A stretch of 10,487 bases of DNA from an uncultured Veillonella sp. (GCA_900552715.1 USAV01000068.1:1-10487), one strand, 5' to 3'; counted from the stretch's first letter, positions 1 to 5,553 are shown. Translations and numbers: made by a program. The notes: generated by a model from the letters alone, not told the origin.

Positions 1-293
1 TTAACGCCCATTTCTTTGTACAATGCACCCATTTCCGCTTGAAGTTTTGCAGGATCGTTTTTGTATTTATCTTGCAATTGTTTCATGCGAGGCTGCAATT
101 CTTGCATAGCCTTCATGGATTTAATTTGCTTAACAGTAAGTGGTGCCAAAATCGCTTTAATGAAGATTGTTAAAAGGATAATAGCCACACCGTAGCTTGG
201 ATAACCTACCATTTGAGTCAATTGGAACGCATACGTTACCAATGTGCTCATCAAGTCAACGATAGGTTGGAAAATACCACTTAAAAAGTCCAT
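1..293 (-). CDS. yidC: YidC/Oxa1-family membrane protein insertase, 5' part only
   Basis: Only the first 97 codons lie in the window; the gene runs off the left edge. The product inserts proteins into the cytoplasmic membrane, alone or with SecYEG. Visible are a short N-terminus without a lipobox, a hydrophobic segment at about residues 33-51 (YGVAIILLTIFIKAILAPLT), and then the basic cytoplasmic hairpin typical of the family (KSMKAMQELQPRMKQLQDKY, followed by DPAKLQAEM and LYKEMGV). The start ATG at 293-291 is preceded by AAGGAG with 5 bases between. At the position where Bacillus SpoIIIJ has its functional groove arginine this protein appears to have Lys46. It is the last visible gene of the rpmH-rnpA-yidD-yidC operon, 166 bp after yidD. 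The family call is firm. Confidence 0.93.
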   Translation of the reverse strand, partial: MDFLSGIFQPIVDLMSTLVTYAFQLTQMVGYPSYGVAIILLTIFIKAILAPLTVKQIKSMKAMQELQPRMKQLQDKYKNDPAKLQAEMGALYKEMGV

Positions 294-413
294 TGTTTCT
301 CCTTTTTCATACAGTCCGAAGCGTCCTTTGCGCATCTATATATCGTTATGGTATGGTCTAAATTTCATCCATACAGATGCTCAGGTATTTCCAAAACTGT
401 GCTAGATAATGTT

Positions 414-432
414 TGTGAAAGTTACTTTCACA
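414..432. repeat. 19-bp near-perfect palindrome between yidD and yidC
   Basis: TGTGAAAGT and ACTTTCACA are exact 9-bp inverted arms around one central base. It lies in the 166-bp yidD-yidC gap (294-459), which otherwise holds no gene. A second small hairpin at 444-464 (CCTAA-bulge-CCC against GGGTTAGG) overlaps the yidD stop codon. Neither is followed by a T-run in the direction of transcription, so they do not look like intrinsic terminators. The almost loop-free symmetry fits a protein-binding site better than an RNA hairpin, but this is inference. Confidence 0.4.
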
Positions 433-459
433 GAACGCATCAACCTAATCCCAAGTGGG

Positions 460-681
460 TTAGGGAACTGGATCGTAGCCACCCTTGTGGAAAGGATGAC
501 AGCGAAGAATGCGTTTTAAACCCATCCAGCTACCTTTCAAAGGACCATATTTTTCGATGGCCTGCAAAGTATATGTGGAACATGTCGGATAATAACGGCA
601 ACATCCAGGTTTTAAGGGAGATATGGCAAGCTGATAGAACCTAATTAAAAGTCGTAAAAGCATGGTTATACAGCGTTTCAT
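460..681 (-). CDS. yidD: YidD membrane protein insertion efficiency factor
   Basis: The 73-residue product is a small YidD (UPF0161) protein, a membrane-associated helper of YidC-dependent insertion. The N-terminal stretch MKRCITMLLRLLIRFYQ is an amphipathic, basic helix. The family cysteine signature follows: SPLKPGCCRYYPTCS, then the conserved GLKRILRCHPFHKGGYDPVP end. The reading frame is open up to an ATG at 699, but that start would put GGAGG inside the gene. The ATG at 681-679 has GGAGG 5 bases upstream and is preferred. It lies between rnpA and yidC in the usual order, 50 bp after rnpA and behind a terminator-like hairpin, so its expression may depend on read-through. The identification is firm; the start is likely. 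Confidence 0.93.
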   Translation of the reverse strand: MKRCITMLLRLLIRFYQLAISPLKPGCCRYYPTCSTYTLQAIEKYGPLKGSWMGLKRILRCHPFHKGGYDPVP

Positions 682-698
682 GGAAACCTCCATATACA

Positions 699-733
699 CA
701 AAAAAGGACCAAAGCCTTCTAACTTGTGGTCCT
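699..733 (-). terminator. Intrinsic terminator/attenuator between rnpA and yidD
   Basis: Read on the minus strand, the arm AGGACCACAAG pairs with CTTTGGTCCT (one bulged C) and is followed directly by six T. The stem begins inside the rnpA stop codon (734-732). Because yidD and yidC continue on the same strand 18 bases downstream, this probably acts as a partial terminator that lowers their expression relative to rnpA. Confidence 0.75.
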
Positions 734-1091
734 ATTTATCATTTTGTATCAACAATTTGCTTTTTCGCAAGAGATACAAAATTTCCTTTTCCGCTTTTTC
801 GTAGGTAGCGTTTTTCAGAGGGCCACGTCCAACAATTACGATATGATACCCTTCGCGTATGGAATGTTGATTGAGGCGATATACCTCTTTTATAAGGCGT
901 CTAGCTCGGTTGCGCTCTACAGCACAACCAACCTTTTTGCCGGTTACAAAACCAATGCGCGTAGATTGCTTCGCCACGGGCATACGATACAGTACACACA
1001 TACGGCCTACTTCGTATTTACCGTGCTTATACACAAGGCGATATTCATTATTGTGCGTCAGTCGTCTTGCTTTTTCGAGGCAATAATCCAT
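732..1091 (-). CDS. rnpA: Ribonuclease P protein component
   Basis: This is the basic protein subunit of RNase P, which helps the catalytic RNA cleave the 5' leader of pre-tRNAs. The sequence shows the family N-terminus (LEKARRLTHNNEYRLVYKHG), the beta strand IGFVTGKKVGCAV, and the RNA-binding signature ERNRARRLIKEVYR with the RNR triplet at about residues 60-62, then the strand HIVIVGRGPL. The length of 119 residues is normal. Two in-frame ATGs are possible, at 1097 and 1091. AAGGA lies 8 bases before the 1091 ATG but only 2 before the 1097 one, so 1091 is chosen; TAGGA further upstream could serve 1097. It is separated from rpmH by a terminator-like hairpin and is co-oriented with it, as in most bacteria. 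Confidence 0.95.
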   Translation of the reverse strand: MDYCLEKARRLTHNNEYRLVYKHGKYEVGRMCVLYRMPVAKQSTRIGFVTGKKVGCAVERNRARRLIKEVYRLNQHSIREGYHIVIVGRGPLKNATYEKAEKEILYLLRKSKLLIQNDK

Positions 1092-1119
1092 ATGCATTGT
1101 CCTTAAGTCCTAAGAATAG

Positions 1120-1148
1120 AAAAACTTGGCAGCAGCGCCAAGTTTTTT
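1120..1148 (-). terminator. Intrinsic terminator/attenuator between rpmH and rnpA
   Basis: ACTTGGC and GCCAAGT form a 7-bp stem around a six-base loop (1131-1136). The stem is extended by A-run/T-run pairing to 11 bp. Read leftward, the stem ends in TTTTT. Since rnpA follows on the same strand, partial termination here would make L34 mRNA more abundant than the rnpA message. The A and T runs on both sides mean it could also stop transcription from the other direction. Confidence 0.75.
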
Positions 1149-1170
1149 CTCCTGCCTAACAGCTATTATA

Positions 1171-1305
1171 TTATGCAGATAAGCGTTTTCTGCCTTTTGC
1201 ACGTCTTCTTTTTAAAACGAGACGGCCACCGATAGTTTTCATGCGTTCACGGAAACCATGGGTACGTTTTCTCCAAAGAGTATTTGGTTGGTAAGTACGT
1301 TTCAT
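1171..1305 (-). CDS. rpmH: 50S ribosomal protein L34
   Basis: The 44-residue, strongly basic protein is L34 of the large ribosomal subunit. Reading from 1305, the product begins MKRTYQPNTLWRKRTHGFRE, continues with MKTIGGRLVLKRRR and ends AKGRKRLSA. This covers the family signature (KRTYQPN.. and the GFR.RM.T..GR...RRR.KGR..L core) over the whole length. The start has GGAGGTG 8 bases upstream and a perfect promoter about 55 bp before it. It is the first gene of the leftward operon and lies next to the origin, where gene dosage is highest in fast-growing cells. Too short for many ORF callers, but certain from sequence. Confidence 0.98.
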   Translation of the reverse strand: MKRTYQPNTLWRKRTHGFRERMKTIGGRLVLKRRRAKGRKRLSA

Positions 1306-1359
1306 TAGTAAAACACCTCCTCGTCATTTGTATTGTTTTACTTATACCATAACAGGGTA

Positions 1360-1388
1360 ATTATAGAGTTAAAACGTAAATTTGTCAA
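1360..1388 (-). promoter_or_regulatory. Consensus sigma-A promoter of the rpmH operon
   Basis: On the minus strand TTGACA (1388-1383) and TATAAT (1365-1360) are exact consensus hexamers separated by 17 bases. They lie about 55 bp upstream of the rpmH start and drive the rpmH-rnpA-yidD-yidC operon. A perfect match is unusual and fits a highly expressed ribosomal-protein gene. Confidence 0.9.
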
Positions 1389-1400
1389 TATTTTAGGGCT

Positions 1401-1633
1401 ATTCTGAAAGACTTTTATGTGGATTTTACTTAAATCCGATAGAACTTAAAACTGATACTACTTTTATAGGGGGAGGAATAGATGTGGTTTTCTCCCTCCA
1501 TACGACACGTAAGTCGGTCAAAAATCCACATCTATTCCTGCTCCCAACACATTCTAATGACTACTATAACACCTACCACCAGTATAAAAAGTAGTATCAG
1601 TTTTATAGCAAATCAATAAAAGTCTTTCAGAAT
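1401..1633. repeat. Nested inverted repeats, left set, with a conserved core in the loop
   Basis: Three concentric pairs of arms are visible. The outer pair is an exact 18-bp repeat (ATTCTGAAAGACTTTTAT at 1401-1418 against 1616-1633). The middle pair is 1447-1468 against 1583-1605, identical but for one inserted A. The inner pair is 1474-1487 against 1526-1539, exact over 14 bp. The spacers between the arms are unequal and unrelated, so this is not one simple palindrome. No open reading frame of note lies inside. It sits between the rpmH promoter and the dnaA region. The function is unknown; nested palindromic insertions or a branched cruciform/RNA structure are possibilities. Confidence 0.8.
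1474..1539 (+). repeat. Conserved-loop hairpin, copy 1
   Basis: The stem is AGGAATAGATGTGG against its exact complement, and the loop holds the core TCCATACGACACGTAAGTC (1497-1515). The core itself can form a small tip, CGAC-ACGTAA-GTCG. Stem and core are shared almost base for base with copy 2 (1797-1850); the core, but not the stem, is shared with copy 3 (2001-2065). Confidence 0.75.
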
Positions 1634-1640
1634 ACGGATC

Positions 1641-1709
1641 TAAGATTTAACAAATCTTACCTTTTAACCTCTGGGGAAGGATATAGGGAATGATGTAAAC
1701 GTAACATCA
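1641..1709. repeat. Two small perfect hairpins
   Basis: TAAGATTT-AAC-AAATCTTA (1641-1659) is an exact 8-bp stem with a three-base loop. TGATGT and ACATCA (1691-1696 and 1704-1709) form a 6-bp stem with a seven-base loop. Both lie in gene-free DNA just right of the left nested repeat. The first is followed by CCTTTT, too short a T-run for a confident terminator. I see no coding potential from 1389 to 2455. Confidence 0.4.
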
Positions 1710-1788
1710 ATCTATAGCAACACAAGAACTCACATTCTAATCTTTTTATATAAGAAAAATTTATGTTTTGATCTCTAGTTAGAAAGAG

Positions 1789-1864
1789 GGGAGAAATAGA
1801 TGTGGTTTTCTCCTTCCATACGACACGTTTCGGTCAAAAATCCACATCTACACCTAACACTCCC
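1789..1864 (+). repeat. Conserved-loop hairpin, copy 2
   Basis: This repeats copy 1 in the same orientation: TAGATGTGG (1797-1805) pairs with CCACATCTA (1842-1850), with the core TCCATACGACACG and then a variant TTTCGGTC in the loop (1815-1835). Two bases of the copy 1 core (AAGT to TT) are missing. Outside the shared stem, GGGAG (1789-1793) can pair with CTCCC (1860-1864). Unlike the other two copies it lacks a clear set of further concentric arms. Confidence 0.7.
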
Positions 1865-1870
1865 TTTTAG

Positions 1871-2177
1871 AAAAATCACTAGTTTGTCATTTTTATTGAT
1901 CATTTAGTTTTGATTATCTGAAGGTTGATGCAGTTATGTTCATCAATTACTTTTTCGTCTATGTGTATTGTAATCATAAAAATTATCTTATAGGAGGAGG
2001 GGACTGAAAACTACTTTTTGAGTGACTTACGCGTCGTATGGAGCGATAAAAGTAGTTTTCAGTCCTCCCCCAAAAGTAATTGATGAACAAAAGATGAGAT
2101 AATTACTGAGTTATTAACATTTCTCCTTCAGATAATCAAAAGTTATCCACAGAATAAATGACAAACTAGTGATTTTT
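1871..2177. repeat. Nested inverted repeats, right set, reaching into the dnaA promoter
   Basis: Four concentric exact inverted pairs are visible: 1871-1892 with 2156-2177 (22 bp), 1908-1924 with 2125-2141 (17 bp), 1937-1954 with 2072-2089 (18 bp) and 2001-2018 with 2048-2065 (18 bp). The spacers differ in length on the two sides (for example 46 bases at 1955-2000 against 6 at 2066-2071). The innermost loop (2019-2047) carries the conserved core in reverse orientation. The right outer arm overlaps the -35 element and spacer of the dnaA promoter, and a DnaA box (2143-2151) lies between two right arms. No gene is present. Confidence 0.82.
2001..2065 (-). repeat. Conserved-loop hairpin, copy 3 (inverted, different stem)
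   Basis: An exact 18-bp stem (GGACTGAAAACTACTTTT and its complement) encloses a 29-base loop. On the minus strand the loop reads TCCATACGACGCGTAAGTC (2042-2024), differing from copy 1 at one base. The stem sequence is unrelated to that of copies 1 and 2 apart from TTTT/AAAA next to the loop, so the loop, not the stem sequence, is what is conserved. Confidence 0.75.
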
Positions 2178-2444
2178 TGGTACAATCATAACTGAAATTA
2201 GGAAAAAGTATATATTTTTATAAGTTTTTGTTGGATAACTTTTAAGGTTATCCACATTTTTTCTCTTTTAACCTGTGTAATCTATAAAGTCAGTTATTAT
2301 CTGGTTGGAAGAGAATTTTATTTTCACTTATTCACAGGTTGTGCACAAGTTATTCACAGGAATAACAGGTTTTTCCACAGCTTTTACAATAGTTATACAC
2401 ATTATTCCTAAAGTTATACACATTTATCGCAATAGTTATACACA
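2143..2444 (+). promoter_or_regulatory. oriC upstream DnaA-box cluster
   Basis: Eight forward DnaA boxes fit TTATNCACA: 2143-2151 and 2248-2256 (TTATCCACA), 2328-2336 and 2350-2358 (TTATTCACA), 2371-2379 (TTTTCCACA, one mismatch), and 2393-2401, 2414-2422 and 2436-2444 (TTATACACA). Starts of the last six are 22, 21, 22, 21 and 22 bp apart, two helical turns, all on one face and one strand. The 2248 box is the right half of an 8-bp inverted repeat (TGGATAAC...GTTATCCA, 2232-2254). The cluster lies between the dnaA promoter and start codon, so it should serve both as the upstream oriC half and as a DnaA autoregulation site. Confidence 0.9.
2158..2186 (+). promoter_or_regulatory. Probable dnaA promoter
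   Basis: ATGACA (2158-2163) and TACAAT (2181-2186), each one base off the sigma-A consensus, are 17 bases apart. This would give a dnaA leader of about 260 bases that contains seven DnaA boxes. An eighth box (2143-2151) lies just upstream of the -35. The -35 and spacer are part of the right outer arm of the nested inverted repeat 1871-2177. Confidence 0.65.
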
Positions 2445-2455
2445 AGAGGCACGTC

Positions 2456-4033
2456 ATGCAATCATTTGATTTGAATAATATATGGGAACATATATTGCAA
2501 GAGGCGAAAAAGAACATGCAACATTTGCCTGACGCGTTGTACTTGCGCGTCACGTCATCGTTGATTCCCATGTCTCTCGACAGTCATTCGATCCATATAG
2601 GGGTCATGCAAACATTTGTTAAAAACTTAATCGATCAGCAGCCACAGATCAGCAAGGCTTTGCAGGATGCTATTACTACGGTTATCGGTTCCCATCGGGA
2701 TATGGTGTTATTTGATTTCAATCAAGAGAGTGTAGATACTACCTTTGTTGATGAAAGTCTCATCGATGATGCACCTGTAGTGGCTCCACCGATGCCTTTA
2801 CCGCCTGTGGTAGAGGAAAAAGCTCAACAAGATGAGTTCTACACACCGGTGTATCAAGAGCCTGTCTATATCGACCGCACACCAGCGCCTGTAAACATTC
2901 CAGATGAGCCAATGGTAGCGCCTAGTAAAACAGTTGAAACTACAACACCTACATTACAATCTGATAATGTACCTGTGGATTTATCATTATCTAATCTCAA
3001 TCCAGCGTACCGTTTCGATAATTACGTAACAGGCAACGCGAACCGCATTCCATTTGGAGCGGCTCAAAATGTAGCTGAGTTCCCAGGCGGCGACTATAAT
3101 CCGCTCTTTATCTATGGTCCTTCAGGCCTTGGTAAAACGCATTTGATGCACGCTATCGGCAATGCCATCAAGGAAAATCATCCTCACATGAAGGTTATGT
3201 CCATTACGAGCGAAAACTTTATGAACATTTTCGTCGAAACATTGCAGCGTAACCAAGGTAAATTGTTCCGCAACACGTTCCGCAATATCGACGTGCTCAT
3301 GATTGATGATATTCAGTTTCTTGAAAGTCGTGAAAGTACAAAAACCGAGCTATTTAATACGTTCAATGAGTTATTAAATAACAACAAACAAATCGTACTT
3401 ACGTCCGATACAATGCCAAACGATATGGAGCAATTTGAAGACCGTCTCCGTTCTCGTTTCCAAGCTGGCTACATTGCAACAATGGAAAATCCAGATTTAG
3501 AAACGCGCATTGCTATCTTTAGATCCTTACTGGAACGCGAATATAAGAAAAACCGCGTTATCCGCATCGATAACGACTCCATCAACTACGTGGCGCTTCA
3601 ATTCAGCGAAAACGTCCGCGTATTGCAAGGTGCTTTCACAAAATTAATCGGTACCGCATCCATCGATCAACGTCTAGAATCTATCGACCTAGAATACACT
3701 AAACAAGCTTTGGCTGGCCTCGTTCACACAGAAGAGGTGAACATGGTGACTATTGAAAGTATTCAGAATTTTGTAAGTTCTTATTTCAATATAAAAAAAC
3801 AAGACTTGCTCGGCAAGAAGCGTAAAGCACAGTTCGCATTTCCACGGCAAGTGGCCATGTATCTCTGCCGCGATATGATCAATGAAAGTTATCCGCAAAT
3901 CGCAGCTGCGTTCTCTCGTGACCATACAACAATTCTCCATGCGTACGATAAAATTACGAAGGAAATTGAACGAAACGAAGAAACTAAGAACATGATTTCT
4001 GAAATTAAACAGAAATTAACAACCTGTGGATAA
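2456..4033 (+). CDS. dnaA: Chromosomal replication initiator protein DnaA
   Basis: DnaA binds DnaA boxes, assembles as an ATP-bound filament and opens oriC. The 525 residues show domain I (about 1-85), a long proline-rich linker (about 100-175), and the AAA+ domain starting near NPAYRFDNYVTGNANR. It contains Walker A GPSGLGKT (221-228), Walker B LMIDDIQFL (281-289), sensor 1 LTSD (315-318), the arginine-finger region RLRSRF (330-335) and a sensor 2 segment NVRVLQGAF (386-394). Domain IV carries FPRQVAMYLCRDM (462-474) and the DNA-binding signature SRDHTTILHA (487-496). Sensor 2 normally reads NVRELEGAL and the domain IV loop GGRDHTT, so both are mild variants with key residues kept. The ATG follows a weak GAGG with 6 bases between. 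The last codons TGT GGA and the stop TAA are themselves a perfect reverse DnaA box. Confidence 0.98.
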   Translation: MQSFDLNNIWEHILQEAKKNMQHLPDALYLRVTSSLIPMSLDSHSIHIGVMQTFVKNLIDQQPQISKALQDAITTVIGSHRDMVLFDFNQESVDTTFVDESLIDDAPVVAPPMPLPPVVEEKAQQDEFYTPVYQEPVYIDRTPAPVNIPDEPMVAPSKTVETTTPTLQSDNVPVDLSLSNLNPAYRFDNYVTGNANRIPFGAAQNVAEFPGGDYNPLFIYGPSGLGKTHLMHAIGNAIKENHPHMKVMSITSENFMNIFVETLQRNQGKLFRNTFRNIDVLMIDDIQFLESRESTKTELFNTFNELLNNNKQIVLTSDTMPNDMEQFEDRLRSRFQAGYIATMENPDLETRIAIFRSLLEREYKKNRVIRIDNDSINYVALQFSENVRVLQGAFTKLIGTASIDQRLESIDLEYTKQALAGLVHTEEVNMVTIESIQNFVSSYFNIKKQDLLGKKRKAQFAFPRQVAMYLCRDMINESYPQIAAAFSRDHTTILHAYDKITKEIERNEETKNMISEIKQKLTTCG

Positions 4034-4136
4034 CTCTGTGGATATATTGTGCGTAACTTTGTGGATATCCTAAAAACCGCACTCCGCTGTGAGTATGTGG
4101 ATAAGTGGTTACAAACTATCAACATAGTTATACACA
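4025..4136 (-). promoter_or_regulatory. oriC downstream DnaA-box cluster
   Basis: Reverse boxes (TGTGNATAA) lie at 4025-4033 (perfect), 4037-4045 and 4060-4068 (TGTGGATAT, one mismatch), 4048-4056 (TGTGCGTAA, one mismatch) and 4096-4104 (perfect). A forward TTATACACA lies at 4128-4136. Starts of the first four are 12, 11 and 12 bp apart, about one helical turn, a much tighter phasing than in the upstream cluster. The first box overlaps the last two codons and the stop of dnaA. The cluster points towards the trio/AT-rich module at 4172-4430. Confidence 0.88.
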
Positions 4137-4171
4137 ACCAATAAATCGCACAGTTAGTAGCACCAATTCAC

Positions 4172-4211
4172 TTTTACACATATGAACAGGCCCCTACTAT
4201 TACTACTACTA
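4172..4211 (+). promoter_or_regulatory. Basal unwinding module: DnaA box, GC cluster, six DnaA-trios
   Basis: TTTTACACA (4172-4180, one mismatch to the box) is followed by GGCCCC (4189-4194) and then six top-strand triplets CTA CTA TTA CTA CTA CTA (4194-4211). On the bottom strand these read TAG/TAA, the DnaA-trio pattern 3'-[G/A]AT-5' described for the Bacillus subtilis basal unwinding system. Order (box, GC cluster, trios, AT-rich DNA) and location between dnaA and dnaN also match. The DnaA filament is expected to load on the trio strand here. Confidence 0.8.
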
Positions 4212-4430
4212 AAACTAACAAACAATCAAAAAACCAGTAGAAACAGATCTATCGCAGAATATCTATAGAGCATCTACGATAGCAAACATAGAATATTACA
4301 AACAAGATAAGTAATTATTAGTGCTTCTACATTATATAGAAACAGTACATACAAACAATATATAAATTAGTAGAGCAAAATAGTAATCTACAAATCTAAT
4401 AATACTAATAACAAACATACAAATTATAAA
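4212..4430. other. AT-rich DNA-unwinding region upstream of dnaN
   Basis: The stretch is strongly A-rich and poor in G on the top strand, with repeated AACAAAC/ATACAAAC-like words and no reading frame of note. It directly follows the DnaA-trios and is the expected site of first strand opening. One inverted repeat, CTATCG (4249-4254) with CGATAG (4277-4282), is visible. I found no convincing sigma-A promoter for dnaN here, so dnaN is probably read mainly from the dnaA promoter. Confidence 0.65.
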
Positions 4431-4440
4431 GGAGTAACAT

Positions 4441-5553
4441 ATGCATATTACATTCCCAAAAGCAAATCTCCAAAAAGCAATCAATGTATTGCAAAAGGTA
4501 TCTCAAAATAAAACAAGCTCCAACTTACCAGGCGCTATCTACATGACAACAAAAAATGGTCAAGTAGAATTACAAGGTAACGACTTTGAACTCGGTATTC
4601 GTTTAACAATCGATGGCGATATCAAAGAACCTGGCACATTAGTTGTAGGTTCCCGCTATTTCCAAGAATTAATTCGTAAATTACCAGGCGATACAATCGA
4701 ACTTTACAAACCAGAGGACGGTAATTCTTTAACAATCACATCTGGTTCTTCCGAATTCAACTTAGTAACATTGCATCCAGATGATTTCTCCTTGGTAGAA
4801 CAAATTCACGACCAAGATCATGTAAACATCGATAGCTTTGCAATGAAAGAACTCATCGATTTAACAAATTACGCAGCTGCTACAGACGAAGATCGTCCTG
4901 TATTTACTGGTGCTCTTCTTGAAATCAAAGAAAACGAAGTAACAATGGTTGCTACTGATACACACCGCATGGCTGTTAAGAAAATTACCATCGATGAACC
5001 AGCAACTACGCCAATGCGTGCTATCATTCCGACAAAAACATTGGCTGAAGTATCTCGTTTGTTACCAACAGATAATCCAGCTATGATCAACATCATTTGG
5101 AACCGCACACAAATCGTGTTCAACTTTGAATCTATTTACATTATTTCTCGTTTGATCGAAGGTACGTATCCTGAATATGAAAAGGTAATTCCTTCCCAAT
5201 TCGACTCTAGCGCTGTTATCGACCGCCGCGAATTCGCTGGTGCCGTTGACCGCGTATCCTTGTTGGCTAAAGATATCAGCTATAACGTAATTCGTTATGA
5301 TTGGTCTGAAAGTAATGTAACATTGTCTACTCAAAACACTGAAATCGGCATGGCAAAAGAAGACGTAGCTGTTGAATTTAAAGGCACACCTTTTACAATC
5401 TCCTTCAACGGTCGTTACATCTCCGATATCTTGCGCCACAGCACAGGCGACAATATCCACTTGTTCTTAAAACAAAACGGTCCTGTTGTTATTCGCCAAG
5501 ACAATAATCCGAACTATACATACGTAGTAACACCAGTTCGTACGAATGCATAA
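4441..5553 (+). CDS. dnaN: DNA polymerase III beta subunit (sliding clamp)
   Basis: The beta clamp is a homodimeric ring that holds DNA polymerase III and other partners on DNA. The 370 residues have the usual length and three-domain clamp fold. Recognisable family segments are the N-terminus (MHITFPKANLQKAINVLQKV), YAAATDEDRPVFTGALLEI, the strand ATDTHRMAVK, SRLIEGTYPEYEKVIP at the start of domain 3, FNGRYISDILRH, and the C-terminal TYVVTPVRT that contributes to the partner-binding pocket. AGGAG lies 6 bases before the ATG. It follows dnaA across 407 bp of origin DNA. A hairpin-rich 303-bp gap separates it from the next gene. Confidence 0.98.
   Translation: MHITFPKANLQKAINVLQKVSQNKTSSNLPGAIYMTTKNGQVELQGNDFELGIRLTIDGDIKEPGTLVVGSRYFQELIRKLPGDTIELYKPEDGNSLTITSGSSEFNLVTLHPDDFSLVEQIHDQDHVNIDSFAMKELIDLTNYAAATDEDRPVFTGALLEIKENEVTMVATDTHRMAVKKITIDEPATTPMRAIIPTKTLAEVSRLLPTDNPAMINIIWNRTQIVFNFESIYIISRLIEGTYPEYEKVIPSQFDSSAVIDRREFAGAVDRVSLLAKDISYNVIRYDWSESNVTLSTQNTEIGMAKEDVAVEFKGTPFTISFNGRYISDILRHSTGDNIHLFLKQNGPVVIRQDNNPNYTYVVTPVRTNA

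Noticed and set aside
348..644. 98-residue plus-strand reading frame
   Set aside because: It is antisense to yidD, has no ribosome binding site and no recognisable protein features.
726..1106. 126-residue plus-strand reading frame
   Set aside because: It mirrors rnpA on the other strand; rnpA is unmistakable.
1419..1533. DnaA boxes in the repeat stems (TGTGGATTT, AAATCCACA)
   Set aside because: They have two mismatches each to TTATNCACA and are explained by the stem sequence of the repeat; listed only as weak half-matches.
2097..2104. AGATAATT pairing with AATTATCT at 1981-1988
   Set aside because: It crosses the 1937-1954/2072-2089 arms, is short and AT-rich, and is probably chance.
1401..2177. 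Insertion sequence or CRISPR array as explanation of the repeats
   Set aside because: No transposase frame lies between the arms, and the three core copies are not equally spaced direct repeats with unique spacers; two are direct and one inverted.
2350..2571. 73-residue minus-strand reading frame over the DnaA boxes
   Set aside because: Composed of DnaA-box repeats and the start of dnaA; no ribosome binding site.
5062..5460. 132-residue minus-strand reading frame inside dnaN
   Set aside because: Antisense shadow of the beta clamp, no start signal or family features.
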